Shown: positions 4,809 through 5,260 of the stretch, one piece after another
How positions within the stretch are numbered: the stretch's first letter is position 1
Layout of the letters: every line of letters starts with the position of its first letter
Source: Frankiales bacterium
Lineage (GTDB): Bacteria > Actinomycetota > Actinomycetes > Mycobacteriales > SCTD01
Length of the DNA stretch: 5,260 nt
NCBI GenBank assembly: GCA_025966295.1
Contig: JAOPVD010000094.1
Location: 1 to 5,260 of the forward strand
Reading direction: 5' to 3'
Made by a program: the position numbers and the translations under genes
Notes under the pieces: generated by a model
Databases searched by the model: none
The model's input: only the letters and a program-made list of their open reading frames with translations
Told to the model about the DNA's origin: nothing

Positions 4809-5260
4809 GTGAGCACGCCGGAGCAGCACCGCCCGCCCGTCTACGCCTGCGCGGCGGGCGCGGTCCTGCACGCGCACTCCGCCGACACCCTCGAGCCGGC
4901 GGTGCTGCTCTACACCTTCCTGCCGGCCGGCAGCGGCGACCGGATCGACGCCGTCGAGGCGAAGGTGGACGTGCACGGCGACGGCCCCGGCTCCTCCACG
5001 CTGACGGTCCGGGTGCTGAGCGAGGGGCAGTCGCTGAGCTGGCAGCTGCCGGTGGCGCCGTTCGTCGCGGCCCTCCCCGGTCAGCCCGGCGACGAAGGCC
5101 GGATGGTGCTGCTGGCGGTGATGGACGCCGAGCCGGAGCAGGGGTTCTGGGCCCAGCCGGTCGACTGCGAGCGGCTCGCGGCCGAGCTGCAGCTGCCCGT
5201 CACCGACCTGGTCGACGCGCTGCGCGGCCGCCTGACGCCGTGGCTCGCCGACGACGTCGA
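4809..5260 (+). CDS. Unidentified protein, cut by the right edge
   Basis: An open frame starts at the GTG at 4809 and runs without a stop for 150 codons to the end of the window. I do not recognise the family. The peptide is acidic and hydrophilic, with no signal peptide or membrane segment in the visible part, and looks like a soluble mixed alpha/beta domain. Short strand-like stretches alternate with charged turns: VYACAAGAVLHAH (11-23), AVLLYTFLPA (31-40), AKVDVHGDGP (51-60), STLTVRVLSEG (63-73), MVLLAVMDAE (99-108). An amphipathic stretch follows (120-145). Strong GC bias at third positions supports coding. There is no in-frame start upstream before nucS. It is divergent from nucS with 59 bases between start codons; any functional link to mismatch correction is speculation. 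Confidence 0.7.
   Translation, partial: MSTPEQHRPPVYACAAGAVLHAHSADTLEPAVLLYTFLPAGSGDRIDAVEAKVDVHGDGPGSSTLTVRVLSEGQSLSWQLPVAPFVAALPGQPGDEGRMVLLAVMDAEPEQGFWAQPVDCERLAAELQLPVTDLVDALRGRLTPWLADDV

Noticed and set aside
4801..4812. Tiny upstream frame ATG-ACG-GGG-TGA overlapping the GTG at 4809
   Set aside because: Its ATG overlaps the proposed -10 box and so would not be transcribed; three codons without a ribosome binding site is most likely chance.
1..5260. Mobile elements, CRISPR arrays, tRNA/rRNA genes, riboswitches or a defence island
   Set aside because: I found no terminal inverted repeats, transposase or integrase motifs, regularly spaced repeats, tRNA-like cloverleaf or phage/defence genes. 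Base composition and codon use appear uniform across the window.

Overview
The window is GC-rich DNA (clearly above two thirds G+C, with G/C-ending codons) from an actinobacterium. The best phylogenetic marker is a NucS/EndoMS-type mismatch endonuclease, which replaces MutS/MutL in most Actinobacteria. GTG starts and promoters placed almost on the start codon (leaderless-type) fit the same group. I cannot place the genus.

Layout, left to right. (1) The first 18 codons of an unidentified minus-strand gene leave the left edge (1-54). Behind a strong ribosome binding site it has a promoter that resembles the actinobacterial PafBC/RecA-NDp DNA-damage promoter. (2) A minus-strand alpha/beta hydrolase of the COG2945 type (243-950) has a complete Ser-Asp-His set and a probable terminator hairpin behind it. 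(3) Divergent from it, on the plus strand, is a secreted DUF1996 protein (1049-1906) with a signal peptide and eight cysteines. (4) A minus-strand block transcribed right to left: nucS (4749-4096), then a 590-residue two-module 3-hydroxyacyl-CoA dehydrogenase (4025-2253), then a 103-residue CxxC...HxHxxC putative zinc protein (2223-1912). Gaps of 70 and 29 bases suggest at least partial co-transcription. The block meets the DUF1996 gene tail to tail with 5 bases between stop codons, and a GC hairpin overlaps the junction. (5) Divergent from nucS, an unrecognised plus-strand gene starts at 4809 and runs off the right edge. The short region between it and nucS holds two opposed promoters that appear to give leaderless mRNAs.

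Most of the window looks like ordinary actinobacterial chromosome: lipid/acyl-CoA metabolism, DNA mismatch correction and a secreted protein. I see no mobile element, CRISPR array, RNA gene or obvious novel system. The points most worth checking are the DNA-damage-type promoter at the left edge, an Asn-to-Met change in the likely base-recognition motif of NucS, and the contrasting cofactor-binding signatures of the two dehydrogenase modules.
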